A stretch of DNA of 47,342 bases from Clostridiales bacterium (GTDB lineage Bacteria; Bacillota; Clostridia; Caldicoprobacterales; UBA3941). Shown here piece by piece: positions 14,055 through 22,237 of this stretch. The DNA lies in NCBI GenBank assembly GCA_012735575.1, contig JAAYGY010000082.1, positions 1-47,342 of the forward strand, read 5' to 3'. The position numbers and the translations under genes are program-made. The notes beneath the pieces are model-generated. The model made no database searches, was not told where the DNA came from, and was given only the letters and a program-made list of their open reading frames with translations. Positions within the stretch are counted from its first letter, which is position 1. Each line of letters begins with the position of its first letter.

Positions 14055-15536
14055 ATGGATTACAAAGCAAAAATTGATAAATATTTAAAAGAATACTTTG
14101 GATATGATGAATTTCTCCTATCCCAGAGGGAAGTAATTGAAAGCATATTACAAGGCAATAATACAATAGCAATATTTCCTACAGGCGGTGGCAAATCTCT
14201 TTGTTATCAGCTGCCTGCTCTTATTTTTCCCGGGACTACCGTAGTAATCTCTCCTCTTATCTCCCTAATGAAAGACCAGGTGGACGAACTTGCCCAGCGC
14301 AATATCCAGGCTACATATATTAGTAGTGTATTAACGGACAAACAGATAAGACAGATAATTTGGAATATGAAAAAAGGGAAGTACAAGATAGTTTATATTG
14401 CCCCGGAGAGATTCTATTCTCAGGATTTTTTGGAAGCCATGCAGGATATATATGTGCCTTTTGTTGCTGTAGATGAGGCACACTGCATTTCTCAATGGGG
14501 GCATAACTTTCGCCCCGCCTATTTAAAGATAAGAGAACTAATAGAACATATGGGTAACCCTGTCCTGGCTGCTTTTACAGCTACAGCTACCAAGCGGGTT
14601 CAAGAGGATATTATGAGGCTGCTGGGCATTGAGGGAAAATGCAACCTCTTTGTGGAAAGCTTTGACAGGTCCAACCTGCAGTTTAGTGTGGAAGATTGCG
14701 AGGATAAAAAATTATATATTTTAAAATATATACGAAAGTACAAGCATAGATCAGGCATTATATACGCTGCAACCCGGGCAAGAGTAGAAGAACTATGCTT
14801 TTTTTTAAAGGAAAGAGGCATAGCAGCAGGCATGTACCATGCAGGACTGGACAGCACTACACGAAACAATACCCAGGAGGCTTTTTTAAATGACGAAATA
14901 AAGGTTATGGTAGCCACCAATGCCTTTGGTATGGGAATAAATAAAAGCGATGTCAGATATATAATACACTGGAATATGCCAAAAAGCATGGAGCACTACT
15001 ATCAGGAGGCTGGACGGGCAGGCCGGGACGGTAAAAAATCCAGCTGCATTCTTTTACATTCCAAAAAGGACTATGATCTAAACCGCTTTATGATAGATGG
15101 CAATTATCCTTCCATTTCCCTGGTAAAAAGCCTGTACAAACGAATAAAGGCCAGAGGGGATAAGGGAATTCCCCAACAGCTTCTATTAAAAAGTAAAACC
15201 ATAGACAAGCATGTTCTTCAAAGTGCCCTTAGAAAGTTGTTTGAATATGACTATGCCAAGGTGGAAGATGGCATAGTATACTCCATTCATAATAGAGAAT
15301 TTGAACTTACCCAGGAGGAAATTGACTGGCATAAAGAGATAGAACTGGACAGGCTGGACGCCATGGCAGAGTATAGTAAGGGGAAAAAATGTCTAAGGCG
15401 CTTTATCCTGGAATATTTCAATGAAAAAGCCCAGTTTGAAAAATGCGGAAACTGCAGTGTGTGCAGCAAGGATAGAAAACCCCTGACCCAAAAGGCCTTA
15501 GACAAAATTTTGGAAGACATCTTTGGTTCATCTTAG
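14055..15536 (+). CDS. RecQ-family ATP-dependent DNA helicase
   Basis: A 493-residue 3'-5' helicase. Walker A lies at residues 43-48 (TGGGKS), DEAH at 140-143 within VAVDEAHCISQWGHNFRP, and motif VI is YYQEAGRAGRDG. The zinc site uses Cys446, Cys464, Cys467 and Cys470 (CLRRF... CGNCSVC), placed at the very C-terminus. Between the helicase core and the zinc site is an extra segment of about 80 residues that looks like a winged helix; there is no HRDC domain. Length and order fit the short RecQ/RecS-like type of Firmicutes rather than E. coli RecQ. The ATG at 14055 follows GAGAGGG. Its stop codon overlaps that of the convergent gene. Confidence 0.93.
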   Translation: MDYKAKIDKYLKEYFGYDEFLLSQREVIESILQGNNTIAIFPTGGGKSLCYQLPALIFPGTTVVISPLISLMKDQVDELAQRNIQATYISSVLTDKQIRQIIWNMKKGKYKIVYIAPERFYSQDFLEAMQDIYVPFVAVDEAHCISQWGHNFRPAYLKIRELIEHMGNPVLAAFTATATKRVQEDIMRLLGIEGKCNLFVESFDRSNLQFSVEDCEDKKLYILKYIRKYKHRSGIIYAATRARVEELCFFLKERGIAAGMYHAGLDSTTRNNTQEAFLNDEIKVMVATNAFGMGINKSDVRYIIHWNMPKSMEHYYQEAGRAGRDGKKSSCILLHSKKDYDLNRFMIDGNYPSISLVKSLYKRIKARGDKGIPQQLLLKSKTIDKHVLQSALRKLFEYDYAKVEDGIVYSIHNREFELTQEEIDWHKEIELDRLDAMAEYSKGKKCLRRFILEYFNEKAQFEKCGNCSVCSKDRKPLTQKALDKILEDIFGSS

Positions 15537-17209
15537 ATTTCCAGGCTGTTATACTTTTTATTTGCCAGTGCCAACAGACCATAGTAACTGGGCACTAGCA
15601 GAACAATAACTATTAAAGTTAAAATTCCATATATAAAGAATTCAGAAACCCCTTTTATGAGCAGCAATATTGAAACCCCGCCTATTATAAGCATTATAAT
15701 CAAGGATATGATCATTGCCAGAAAGGCATTTAAGTTTTGCTTAATGGCTTCCTGGGGATCATTCCATTCCAGTTTTGGTCTGAGCAGATCTACAATAAGA
15801 CCTACTATATTTATAAGAACATTTACCAAAAAACCAATAAACACTATTATAATTAGCCTGTATAAAAGTATCCCCAGCAGGAAATATAAGGGCAGGGCAA
15901 TGATAATCAACGCTACCAGGGACAGGCAACTGCTGTGAAGCAGCTTTGCCAAAATTTGATCCCTTGGAGAAGCGGGAATTATTTTGGAGATCCAAAAGGT
16001 TCGGCCTTCACGAGATATAGAGGTACATGAAATCAGGTTCATACTGGAAGCAAAAAGCATAAGGCCCAGGGATACAAACAAGGCTATTAAAGCATATTTA
16101 GGGTCTTTTGCCAGGCTTGTCACAACTTCCATATCTTCTGATTTAGTTGCAAAGGGCAATATTATAAAGAAGGGAACCATAATCATTCCTGCCAGACCGT
16201 TCATAACATAAATAGGGGTGCGCATAAATAGTTTCCATTCCCTTTTAAATAGGGCTATAACAGGACTGCTAGCCTTTGAAGCTCCTTTTTCCACATCTTC
16301 AGCAGATAAAGCCTTGGCCTTGCCGCGTATTTCCTCTCCGGATAGATATCCCTTATAAAAGAAGGCGTTGCCCAGCCATAAAAGTATGGCTAGAAGTACT
16401 ATAGAAAAACCAACAAAGAGGAGAAAATACCCAAGTCCCTGCCAGCCGGAGCTGGAAAGGGCTAAAGTAGCCCAGATGCTGGGAGGAAATCTGTTTCCAA
16501 TGGCTTCAATTAGCCCTGTATTGCTCATTATTAGGTTTTTAATAAACTCCTCTTCATTTCCCTGGGGTAAGCTCTGGGTTAAAATATTTATACCCAGACC
16601 TGCAAAAAGTCCTAGGAGGCTGCCTACTACCACCATTAAATCTTTGCTTTTTCGGATATTGACAAAGCGCATAAGGAGTATGGCAAATATGGCAGCGATT
16701 ACCAGAGGGAAAACAGGGGACATCAGCACTAATATAAGGCCTTTTAGCCAGTAGAATATATCTGCCCAGGTACCTATGCCATAAATAATAAAGGCAGGCA
16801 GGAGCATGGGAAGGGCAACAAGATATTCGCTTATTAGGATTATGATAAACTTAACCCCCAGAACCTCAGCTGGTTTTAAAGGAAGGGGAATAAGTATGTT
16901 TAAATCGTTGGAAAAATAAAAGGCTGACATTATATAAAATATACCAAAGATTAATACAAGGAGCTGTGTAGCCATAAAGGCAAAGGTAAGCACAATTTCA
17001 GGATGACCTATGGTCTGCCCCCCCATAAACACTCCCAGGAGTAAAAGGCTGTATAGGGTCAATATGGCACCTCCGCCTATGATTATACTTAGTATGATAA
17101 GGATAGGCTCCCACAGGCGTTTTTTTTCTTTGGTAAACCTATATTTGAGGGCAGATATACCAAAGTGCACATTTAGTGTGATTTTCAGCAACGACATAAA
17201 GGTTTTCAT
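15533..17209 (-). CDS. ABC exporter permease, large ABC-2-like membrane protein
   Basis: A 558-residue polytopic protein with about 12 hydrophobic segments, matching the large putative ABC exporter permeases of Firmicutes. It is paired with the ATPase directly upstream; the two overlap by 4 nt (ATGA), which supports translational coupling and a fixed stoichiometry. A conserved cytoplasmic stretch near residue 300 (KGASKASSPVIALFKREWKLFMRTP) separates two membrane halves, suggesting an internal duplication of a six-helix unit. The substrate is unknown. The stop codon overlaps the stop of the convergent helicase gene, and no terminator is seen between them. Confidence 0.82.
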   Translation of the reverse strand: MKTFMSLLKITLNVHFGISALKYRFTKEKKRLWEPILIILSIIIGGGAILTLYSLLLLGVFMGGQTIGHPEIVLTFAFMATQLLVLIFGIFYIMSAFYFSNDLNILIPLPLKPAEVLGVKFIIILISEYLVALPMLLPAFIIYGIGTWADIFYWLKGLILVLMSPVFPLVIAAIFAILLMRFVNIRKSKDLMVVVGSLLGLFAGLGINILTQSLPQGNEEEFIKNLIMSNTGLIEAIGNRFPPSIWATLALSSSGWQGLGYFLLFVGFSIVLLAILLWLGNAFFYKGYLSGEEIRGKAKALSAEDVEKGASKASSPVIALFKREWKLFMRTPIYVMNGLAGMIMVPFFIILPFATKSEDMEVVTSLAKDPKYALIALFVSLGLMLFASSMNLISCTSISREGRTFWISKIIPASPRDQILAKLLHSSCLSLVALIIIALPLYFLLGILLYRLIIIVFIGFLVNVLINIVGLIVDLLRPKLEWNDPQEAIKQNLNAFLAMIISLIIMLIIGGVSILLLIKGVSEFFIYGILTLIVIVLLVPSYYGLLALANKKYNSLEI

Positions 17210-17928
17210 ATTTCCGTCAACTCCAAGAAAATATTTTCCAAGGAATGGGCTTGATCTCTGTGCCTAAGTTCATCCATGGTGCCCATTGCAATAAGCTTTC
17301 CATTGTTAATTATGCCAATCCGGTCGCACAGCCTTTCGGCCACTTCTAAAACATGGGTAGAGAAAAAGACAGTGTTGCCCTGGTCGCAATGCTTTCTCAT
17401 AAACTCTTTCAAAAGATGGGAGGATTTTGGATCCAGGCCTACCATGGGTTCATCCAATATCCATACAGCAGGGTTGTGAAGCAAAGCCCCTGTTAGCACT
17501 ATCTTTTGTTTCATACCATGGGAATAGCTTTTTATGAGATCGCCAACTGCATGGGTTAAGTTAAACATATCAAGGAGATTACTTATTCTTTCTTTCCGTT
17601 CTTTAGCAGGGACTTTATATACATCAGCCATAAAGTTGAGATACTCCATACCCGTCAAGCGTTCATAGACATCTGGATTATCAGGAACATATCCTATATT
17701 TTGCTTAGCCTCAACGGGATTTTTCAATATGTCAATTCCAGCAATGCTAATGGAGCCCTGATCAGGTGTTAAGAGCCCCACCATCATCTTTATGGTGGTG
17801 GTTTTACCTGCACCATTGGGGCCTAAAAACCCAAAGATTTCGCCAGGCTTTACATGAAGGGTTAAATCATCCACAGCCTTGACAAGGCCCTTATTATAAC
17901 TCTTGGAAAGATTTGTAATCTTTATCAT
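17206..17928 (-). CDS. ABC transporter ATP-binding protein
   Basis: A 240-residue ATPase with Walker A GPNGAGKTT at residues 36-44, signature YSHGMKQKIVLTGAL, Walker B VWILDEPMVGLDP and H-loop FFSTHVLEVAERL. It is a compact nucleotide-binding domain without the C-terminal extension seen in the 3790-4656 ATPase. The ATG at 17928 follows AAAGGAG. It is first of a two-gene operon with the permease at 15533-17209. It is divergent from galU, with the two starts about 115 bp apart. Confidence 0.93.
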   Translation of the reverse strand: MIKITNLSKSYNKGLVKAVDDLTLHVKPGEIFGFLGPNGAGKTTTIKMMVGLLTPDQGSISIAGIDILKNPVEAKQNIGYVPDNPDVYERLTGMEYLNFMADVYKVPAKERKERISNLLDMFNLTHAVGDLIKSYSHGMKQKIVLTGALLHNPAVWILDEPMVGLDPKSSHLLKEFMRKHCDQGNTVFFSTHVLEVAERLCDRIGIINNGKLIAMGTMDELRHRDQAHSLENIFLELTEI

Positions 17929-18004
17929 ATTTCTACTCCTTTACCTTTTATACCACTCTTCATATTTTATCATGAAATTTTAGTGATTTAAAGGAAATAT
18001 GTGA

Positions 18005-18010
18005 TATAAT
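18005..18010 (+). promoter_or_regulatory. -10 element of the galU operon promoter
   Basis: A perfect TATAAT lies 34 nt upstream of the galU start. The -35 region 17 bp upstream is poor, so only the -10 is marked. Confidence 0.45.
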
Positions 18011-18044
18011 TATAAGAAACAATTTTTAGACTGGGGTGTTCGCA

Positions 18045-18944
18045 TTGAAGGTTCGTAAAGCAATTATTCCTGCAGCTGGTTTGGGTACCCGTTTTCTGCC
18101 CGCAACCAAAGCCCAGCCAAAGGAAATGTTACCCATAGTGGACAAGCCCACTATTCAATATATAATAGAAGAGGCTATCGCTTCAGGTATTGAAAGCATA
18201 ATTATAGTTACAGGGCGGAATAAGAGATCTATTGAGGATCATTTTGACCGATCCCTGGAGCTGGAGTACGCCTTGAAGAATAGCAAAAGGGAAGACCTAT
18301 TAAGACTTGTGGAAGACATATCCAACATGGTGGATATTCACTATATCAGGCAAAAAGAGCCTAAGGGTCTTGGTCATGCCATATACTGTGCTCAATCCTT
18401 TATTGGCAATGAACCTTTTGCTGTACTATTGGGTGATGATATTGTCCATTCCAAAGTTCCATGTTTAAAACAGCTTATTGATGTCTATGAAGAATACAAG
18501 ACCACTGTGCTAGGCTGTCAGTTTGTTGACCAAAGCCAGGTGGATAAGTACGGCATAGTGGATGGAATGCCGATTGAAAATGGTGTATATAAGGTAAAGG
18601 ATTTGGTAGAAAAGCCAAAGATAGAGGAGGCTCCCTCCAATCTGGCTATACTGGGCAGGTACATAATCAACCCAAGAATTTTTGACTTTCTTAAGGATAC
18701 AAAACCCGGTGCGGGAGGGGAGATCCAGTTAACCGACGCTTTAAGGGCATTGGCCAAGGAAGAAGCCATGTATGCTTTTAACTTTGAAGGCAAAAGGTAT
18801 GATGTGGGCAACAAGTTGGGATACCTTGAGGCCACTATGGAGTTTGCCTTGCGCAATCAAGAATTAAGAGAAGATTTTAAGGAGTATATTCATAAGTTGA
18901 TTGAAACTGACCTGTTCAAAACAGGGGAAGAAATCAAATTCTAA
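18045..18944 (+). CDS. galU: UTP--glucose-1-phosphate uridylyltransferase
   Basis: A 299-residue nucleotidyltransferase making UDP-glucose from UTP and glucose-1-phosphate. The N-terminal signature AIIPAAGLGTRFLPATKAQPKEMLPIVDKP is split here as AAGLGTRFLP (nucleotide loop) and KEMLPIVDKP. Further motifs are GLGHAIYCA, VLLGDDI, VEKP (uridine/sugar contact) and EIQLTDAL. TTG at 18045 is taken as the start because it gives the canonical MKVRKAIIPAAG and has GGGG 8 nt upstream; a GTG at 18036 lies in the ribosome binding site. It is first of a likely four-gene operon with the phosphomutase and two HAD genes. Confidence 0.95.
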   Translation: MKVRKAIIPAAGLGTRFLPATKAQPKEMLPIVDKPTIQYIIEEAIASGIESIIIVTGRNKRSIEDHFDRSLELEYALKNSKREDLLRLVEDISNMVDIHYIRQKEPKGLGHAIYCAQSFIGNEPFAVLLGDDIVHSKVPCLKQLIDVYEEYKTTVLGCQFVDQSQVDKYGIVDGMPIENGVYKVKDLVEKPKIEEAPSNLAILGRYIINPRIFDFLKDTKPGAGGEIQLTDALRALAKEEAMYAFNFEGKRYDVGNKLGYLEATMEFALRNQELREDFKEYIHKLIETDLFKTGEEIKF

Positions 18945-18963
18945 AAAGATGAGGGGAATGCAT

Positions 18964-20700
18964 ATGGAATACAAAGTTAAATATGAGCAATGGCTTAATA
19001 GTCCAATAATTGATGAAAAAACAAAGGAAGAATTAAAATCAATCGCCAGTGATGAAAATGAGATTGAGGATCGTTTTTATAAAGATTTAGAGTTTGGTAC
19101 CGGTGGACTTAGAGGAATAATCGGTGCCGGATCCAACAGAGTAAATATCTATACTGTAGGAAAGGCCACCCAGGGTCTGGCCAACTATATTGTAAAACAC
19201 GGCAAGGAGGCCATGGACAGAGGAGTAGCTATTGCTTACGACTCAAGGAGAATGTCTGCAGAGTTTGCCGAGAGAGTAGCCCTGATTTTTTGCGGTAACG
19301 GCATTAAAGCCTATTTGCACAGCGAGCTTCAACCTGTTCCCGTACTGTCATTTAGCGTAAGGGAATTAGGTACCATAGCGGGAGTAACAATAACTGCCAG
19401 CCACAATCCTCCCCAATATAATGGCTACAAGGTTTACTGGGAGGACGGTGCTCAGGTAGGTTTAGACCGGGCTAATGAGATAATTGGGGAGATAAATGCT
19501 GTAAAGAATTTTGAAGAAATTAAGGTCATGCCTAAGGAGCAGGCCTTGGAAAAGGGGCTACTAACCATTATCGGTGAGGAAGTTTTATCAAAGTATGTAG
19601 ATAGAGTGGTTGGCTTGTCCCTTAACCCTGAGCTAGTAAAAGAGATGGGGGATAAGATGAATATTATATACACTCCCCTTCATGGCTCAGGCAATAAGCT
19701 GGTCCGCCGGGTGTTGGACAGGATAGGTTTTAAAAATGTAAAGGTAGTGCCTGAACAGGAGCTGCCGGATCCTAACTTTAGCACCGTAGAATATCCCAAC
19801 CCCGAGGAACGCAGGGTCTTTGAGCTGGCCATTGGGATGGCAAGAGAAGACGGTAATAATACCGATATAATTTTAGGTACAGATCCTGACTGTGACAGGG
19901 TAGGTGTGGTAGTAAAAAATGCAGCAGGAGAATATGTGGTCCTTACGGGTAACCAGGTAGGTGCTTTGCTGACCAATTATATATTGGGAACCTTAAAGGA
20001 AAAGAACCGTCTACCTGAAAATGGTACTGTTATAAAGACCATTGTAACCAGCAAGATGGGAGAAAAAATAGCCAAATCCTATGGTGTTGAGGTGATGGAC
20101 ACTCTGACAGGATTTAAGTTTATAGGAGAAAAAATGGGGCAGTTTGAGAAAACCGGTAGCCATACCTACCTATTTGGCTATGAAGAAAGTTATGGCTACC
20201 TGGCTGGTGACTTTGTACGGGATAAGGATGGAGTATCCTCAGCCATGCTAATCTGCGAGATGGCAGCATATTATAAGTCAAAGGGCATGAGCCTGTACGA
20301 AGGTCTGGTAGAACTTTGGGAGAAGTATGGCTATTTCCATGAGGAGCTTAAGTTCGTAGAGGCAAAAGGAAAAGAGGGAATGGAGCAGATCACCCTGCTA
20401 ATTGATGAGCTGCGAAACAATCCTCCCAAGGAGCTGGCTGGTGTTAAGGTGGCTGTAATAGATGATTACAAGGAGAGTAAGAGCTATAACCTTGTGGACA
20501 ATAGCATATCTACCATAGATTTGCCGGTTTCCGATGTACTACGCTATACCATGGAGGATGAATCCTGGTTTGCTATCCGTCCTTCAGGAACAGAGCCCAA
20601 AGTAAAGCTGTATTTCTCAGTTGTAGGGCAAAGCGTAGAGGATGCGCAAAGTACGATGGATAAACTGATGAAGGCAGTGGGACATAGAATACAAGGCTAG
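18964..20700 (+). CDS. pgcA: Phospho-sugar mutase (alpha-phosphoglucomutase type)
   Basis: A 578-residue member of the alpha-D-phosphohexomutase family. The phosphoserine loop is TITASHNPPQYNGYK, the metal loop GTDPDCDRVG, the sugar-binding loop GYEESYGYLAGD and the phosphate-binding loop RPSGTEPKVKLYF. Length and motifs match the clostridial/Bacillus PgcA type that interconverts glucose-1- and glucose-6-phosphate, and the position just after galU supports glucose-1-phosphate supply for UDP-glucose. Mannose phosphates could also be used. The ATG at 18964 has GAGGGG 7 nt upstream; the longer frame from 18901 would overlap galU and is not supported. Confidence 0.93.
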   Translation: MEYKVKYEQWLNSPIIDEKTKEELKSIASDENEIEDRFYKDLEFGTGGLRGIIGAGSNRVNIYTVGKATQGLANYIVKHGKEAMDRGVAIAYDSRRMSAEFAERVALIFCGNGIKAYLHSELQPVPVLSFSVRELGTIAGVTITASHNPPQYNGYKVYWEDGAQVGLDRANEIIGEINAVKNFEEIKVMPKEQALEKGLLTIIGEEVLSKYVDRVVGLSLNPELVKEMGDKMNIIYTPLHGSGNKLVRRVLDRIGFKNVKVVPEQELPDPNFSTVEYPNPEERRVFELAIGMAREDGNNTDIILGTDPDCDRVGVVVKNAAGEYVVLTGNQVGALLTNYILGTLKEKNRLPENGTVIKTIVTSKMGEKIAKSYGVEVMDTLTGFKFIGEKMGQFEKTGSHTYLFGYEESYGYLAGDFVRDKDGVSSAMLICEMAAYYKSKGMSLYEGLVELWEKYGYFHEELKFVEAKGKEGMEQITLLIDELRNNPPKELAGVKVAVIDDYKESKSYNLVDNSISTIDLPVSDVLRYTMEDESWFAIRPSGTEPKVKLYFSVVGQSVEDAQSTMDKLMKAVGHRIQG

Positions 20701-20714
20701 TAGGAGAGATATTA

Positions 20715-21449
20715 TTGAGAGATACGTTTTTATTTGATCTGGATGGTACGTTACTTCCTTTTGATATAGAAGACTTTATGAAAATTTATTTCGGTGAGAT
20801 GGGAAAACATTTCCAAGATATGATAGATGGCAGGGTATTGGCCAAATATATTTTGGCCTCTACCCAGGCCATGATTAACAATTTGGATCCAAAACCCAAT
20901 GAAGAAAAGTTTATGGAGCATTTTGCAAAATTACTTCAAACCCATGATTTAACAGAATACAAGAAAAGGTTTGACCTGTTTTACCATGAGAAGTTTGACA
21001 GGGTAAAGGAATGTGTAGAAAAGATATCCCTAATTAAAGATTCCATAGAAATCCTAAAGGATAAGGGGTATAATCTGGTAGTAGCCACAAATCCCATCTT
21101 TCCCATAAAGGCAATTGTCAAGCGGATAGAATGGGCAGGACTTAATATTGACGACTTTTCCTATATAACCTGTTATCAGAAAAATTGTTACTGCAAACCC
21201 CATATCCAGTTCTATCGGGAGGTCTTGGATGCCATTGGCAAAAAACCTGAGGAATGCTATATGGTGGGTAATGACGTGCAGGAGGATTTGGTGGCAGGAA
21301 ACCTGGGTATAGAAACCTATCTAATAACCAACTACATGATCAATAGAAACAATGAAGAGATAGAAAGCACCTATCAGGGTACCTATGAGGATTTTTATGA
21401 GTTTGTTAAAGGGTTGGATGAGGTTTCCAAGGTTCTATTTTCAAAATGA
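20715..21449 (+). CDS. HAD-superfamily hydrolase
   Basis: A 244-residue haloacid-dehalogenase-type phosphatase with motif I LFDLDGTLL (canonical DxDGT), an all-helical cap inserted after it (residues 25-95), motif II VVATNPIF, motif III lysine in NCYCKPHIQFY, and motif IV MVGNDVQEDLVAGNLG. It should be an active Mg-dependent phosphatase; the substrate is unknown, but the position after galU and the phosphomutase hints at a sugar phosphate. The start is TTG at 20715 with AGGAGAG upstream, 14 nt after the mutase stop. Confidence 0.88.
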   Translation: MRDTFLFDLDGTLLPFDIEDFMKIYFGEMGKHFQDMIDGRVLAKYILASTQAMINNLDPKPNEEKFMEHFAKLLQTHDLTEYKKRFDLFYHEKFDRVKECVEKISLIKDSIEILKDKGYNLVVATNPIFPIKAIVKRIEWAGLNIDDFSYITCYQKNCYCKPHIQFYREVLDAIGKKPEECYMVGNDVQEDLVAGNLGIETYLITNYMINRNNEEIESTYQGTYEDFYEFVKGLDEVSKVLFSK

Positions 21450-21494
21450 TATGGTTGATGGCCAGGAAGGAGCAGTATTGGGGGTATGTATATA

Positions 21495-22055
21495 ATGAAA
21501 AAAGATTTAGTGGTTTTTATAGACAGTGGAGATACCCTGATAGATGAATCTACTGAAATTAGGGACGAAAATGGAACAGTCATTCATAGTAAAATGTTTG
21601 ATGGTGCCAAAGAAACATTCTTAAAGCTATATAATGAGGGATATACCATTGCCCTTGTTGCCGATGGAACAAAGGCTTCTTTTGACAATATTTACAGGGA
21701 ACATGGATTAGATCACTGTTTTGCAGCCAGAGCCATATCCGATGAACTAAAACAACAAAAACCTGCACCCATTATGTTTCGCCATGCTATGGAACAATTA
21801 GGCTTGAAAGATAGTGACAAAAACCGCATCGTAATGATAGGGAATAATTTGAAAAGGGATATAGTAGGTGCCAATAGGATGGGAATTACTTCTATACTGG
21901 CCAGCTATAGTCCCCGGTATAATATGGTGCCTGAATGTGAAGAGGAAATACCAGATTATGTTATAGCAAAGCCTGCTGAACTTTTTGATTTGCTAGAGCA
22001 ATTGGATCTACAGATAAAAAACAAGAAGATATTAAAGCTGGACAGATTCAAATAA
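21495..22055 (+). CDS. HAD-like protein with altered nucleophile motif (DSGDT)
   Basis: A 186-residue HAD-fold protein. Motif I reads VVFIDSGDTLIDE: the nucleophile Asp is present but the second catalytic Asp (position +2) is Gly. Motif III lysine is in QKPAPIMF, and motif IV is MIGNNLKRDIVGANRMG. I recognise it as belonging to a Firmicute family in which this DSGDT motif recurs, so it is probably not a sequencing error. Without the general acid/base Asp it may not be an ordinary phosphatase. The ATG at 21495 follows GGGGG; an alternative ATG lies at 21486. It is 45 nt downstream of a canonical HAD gene, as if the two work as a pair. Confidence 0.78.
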   Translation: MKKDLVVFIDSGDTLIDESTEIRDENGTVIHSKMFDGAKETFLKLYNEGYTIALVADGTKASFDNIYREHGLDHCFAARAISDELKQQKPAPIMFRHAMEQLGLKDSDKNRIVMIGNNLKRDIVGANRMGITSILASYSPRYNMVPECEEEIPDYVIAKPAELFDLLEQLDLQIKNKKILKLDRFK

Positions 22056-22134
22056 ATCATACAAGTGAAATCATAATTGGTCTGATATGCTATTTAATCT
22101 CATATGAATCATAACGGCCATTAAACCTTCTTAA

Positions 22135-22164
22135 ATTAGTACCATTATATATATAATGACTAAT
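22135..22164. promoter_or_regulatory. Perfect palindrome with flanking arms upstream of the CoA-disulfide-reductase gene
   Basis: CATTATATATATAATG (22143-22158) is a perfect 16-bp palindrome, and ATTAGT (22135-22140) pairs with ACTAAT (22159-22164). ACCATTA (22141-22147) can alternatively pair with TAATGGT (22161-22167). It lies 74 nt before the gene start. It could be an operator or an RNA hairpin. Confidence 0.5.
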
Positions 22165-22237
22165 GGTGGAATCAGCACAACCTGTTAATTGAAGAAATGA
22201 TATAGAAAAAATAAGAGAATAAGGGGAGATGTCAAGG

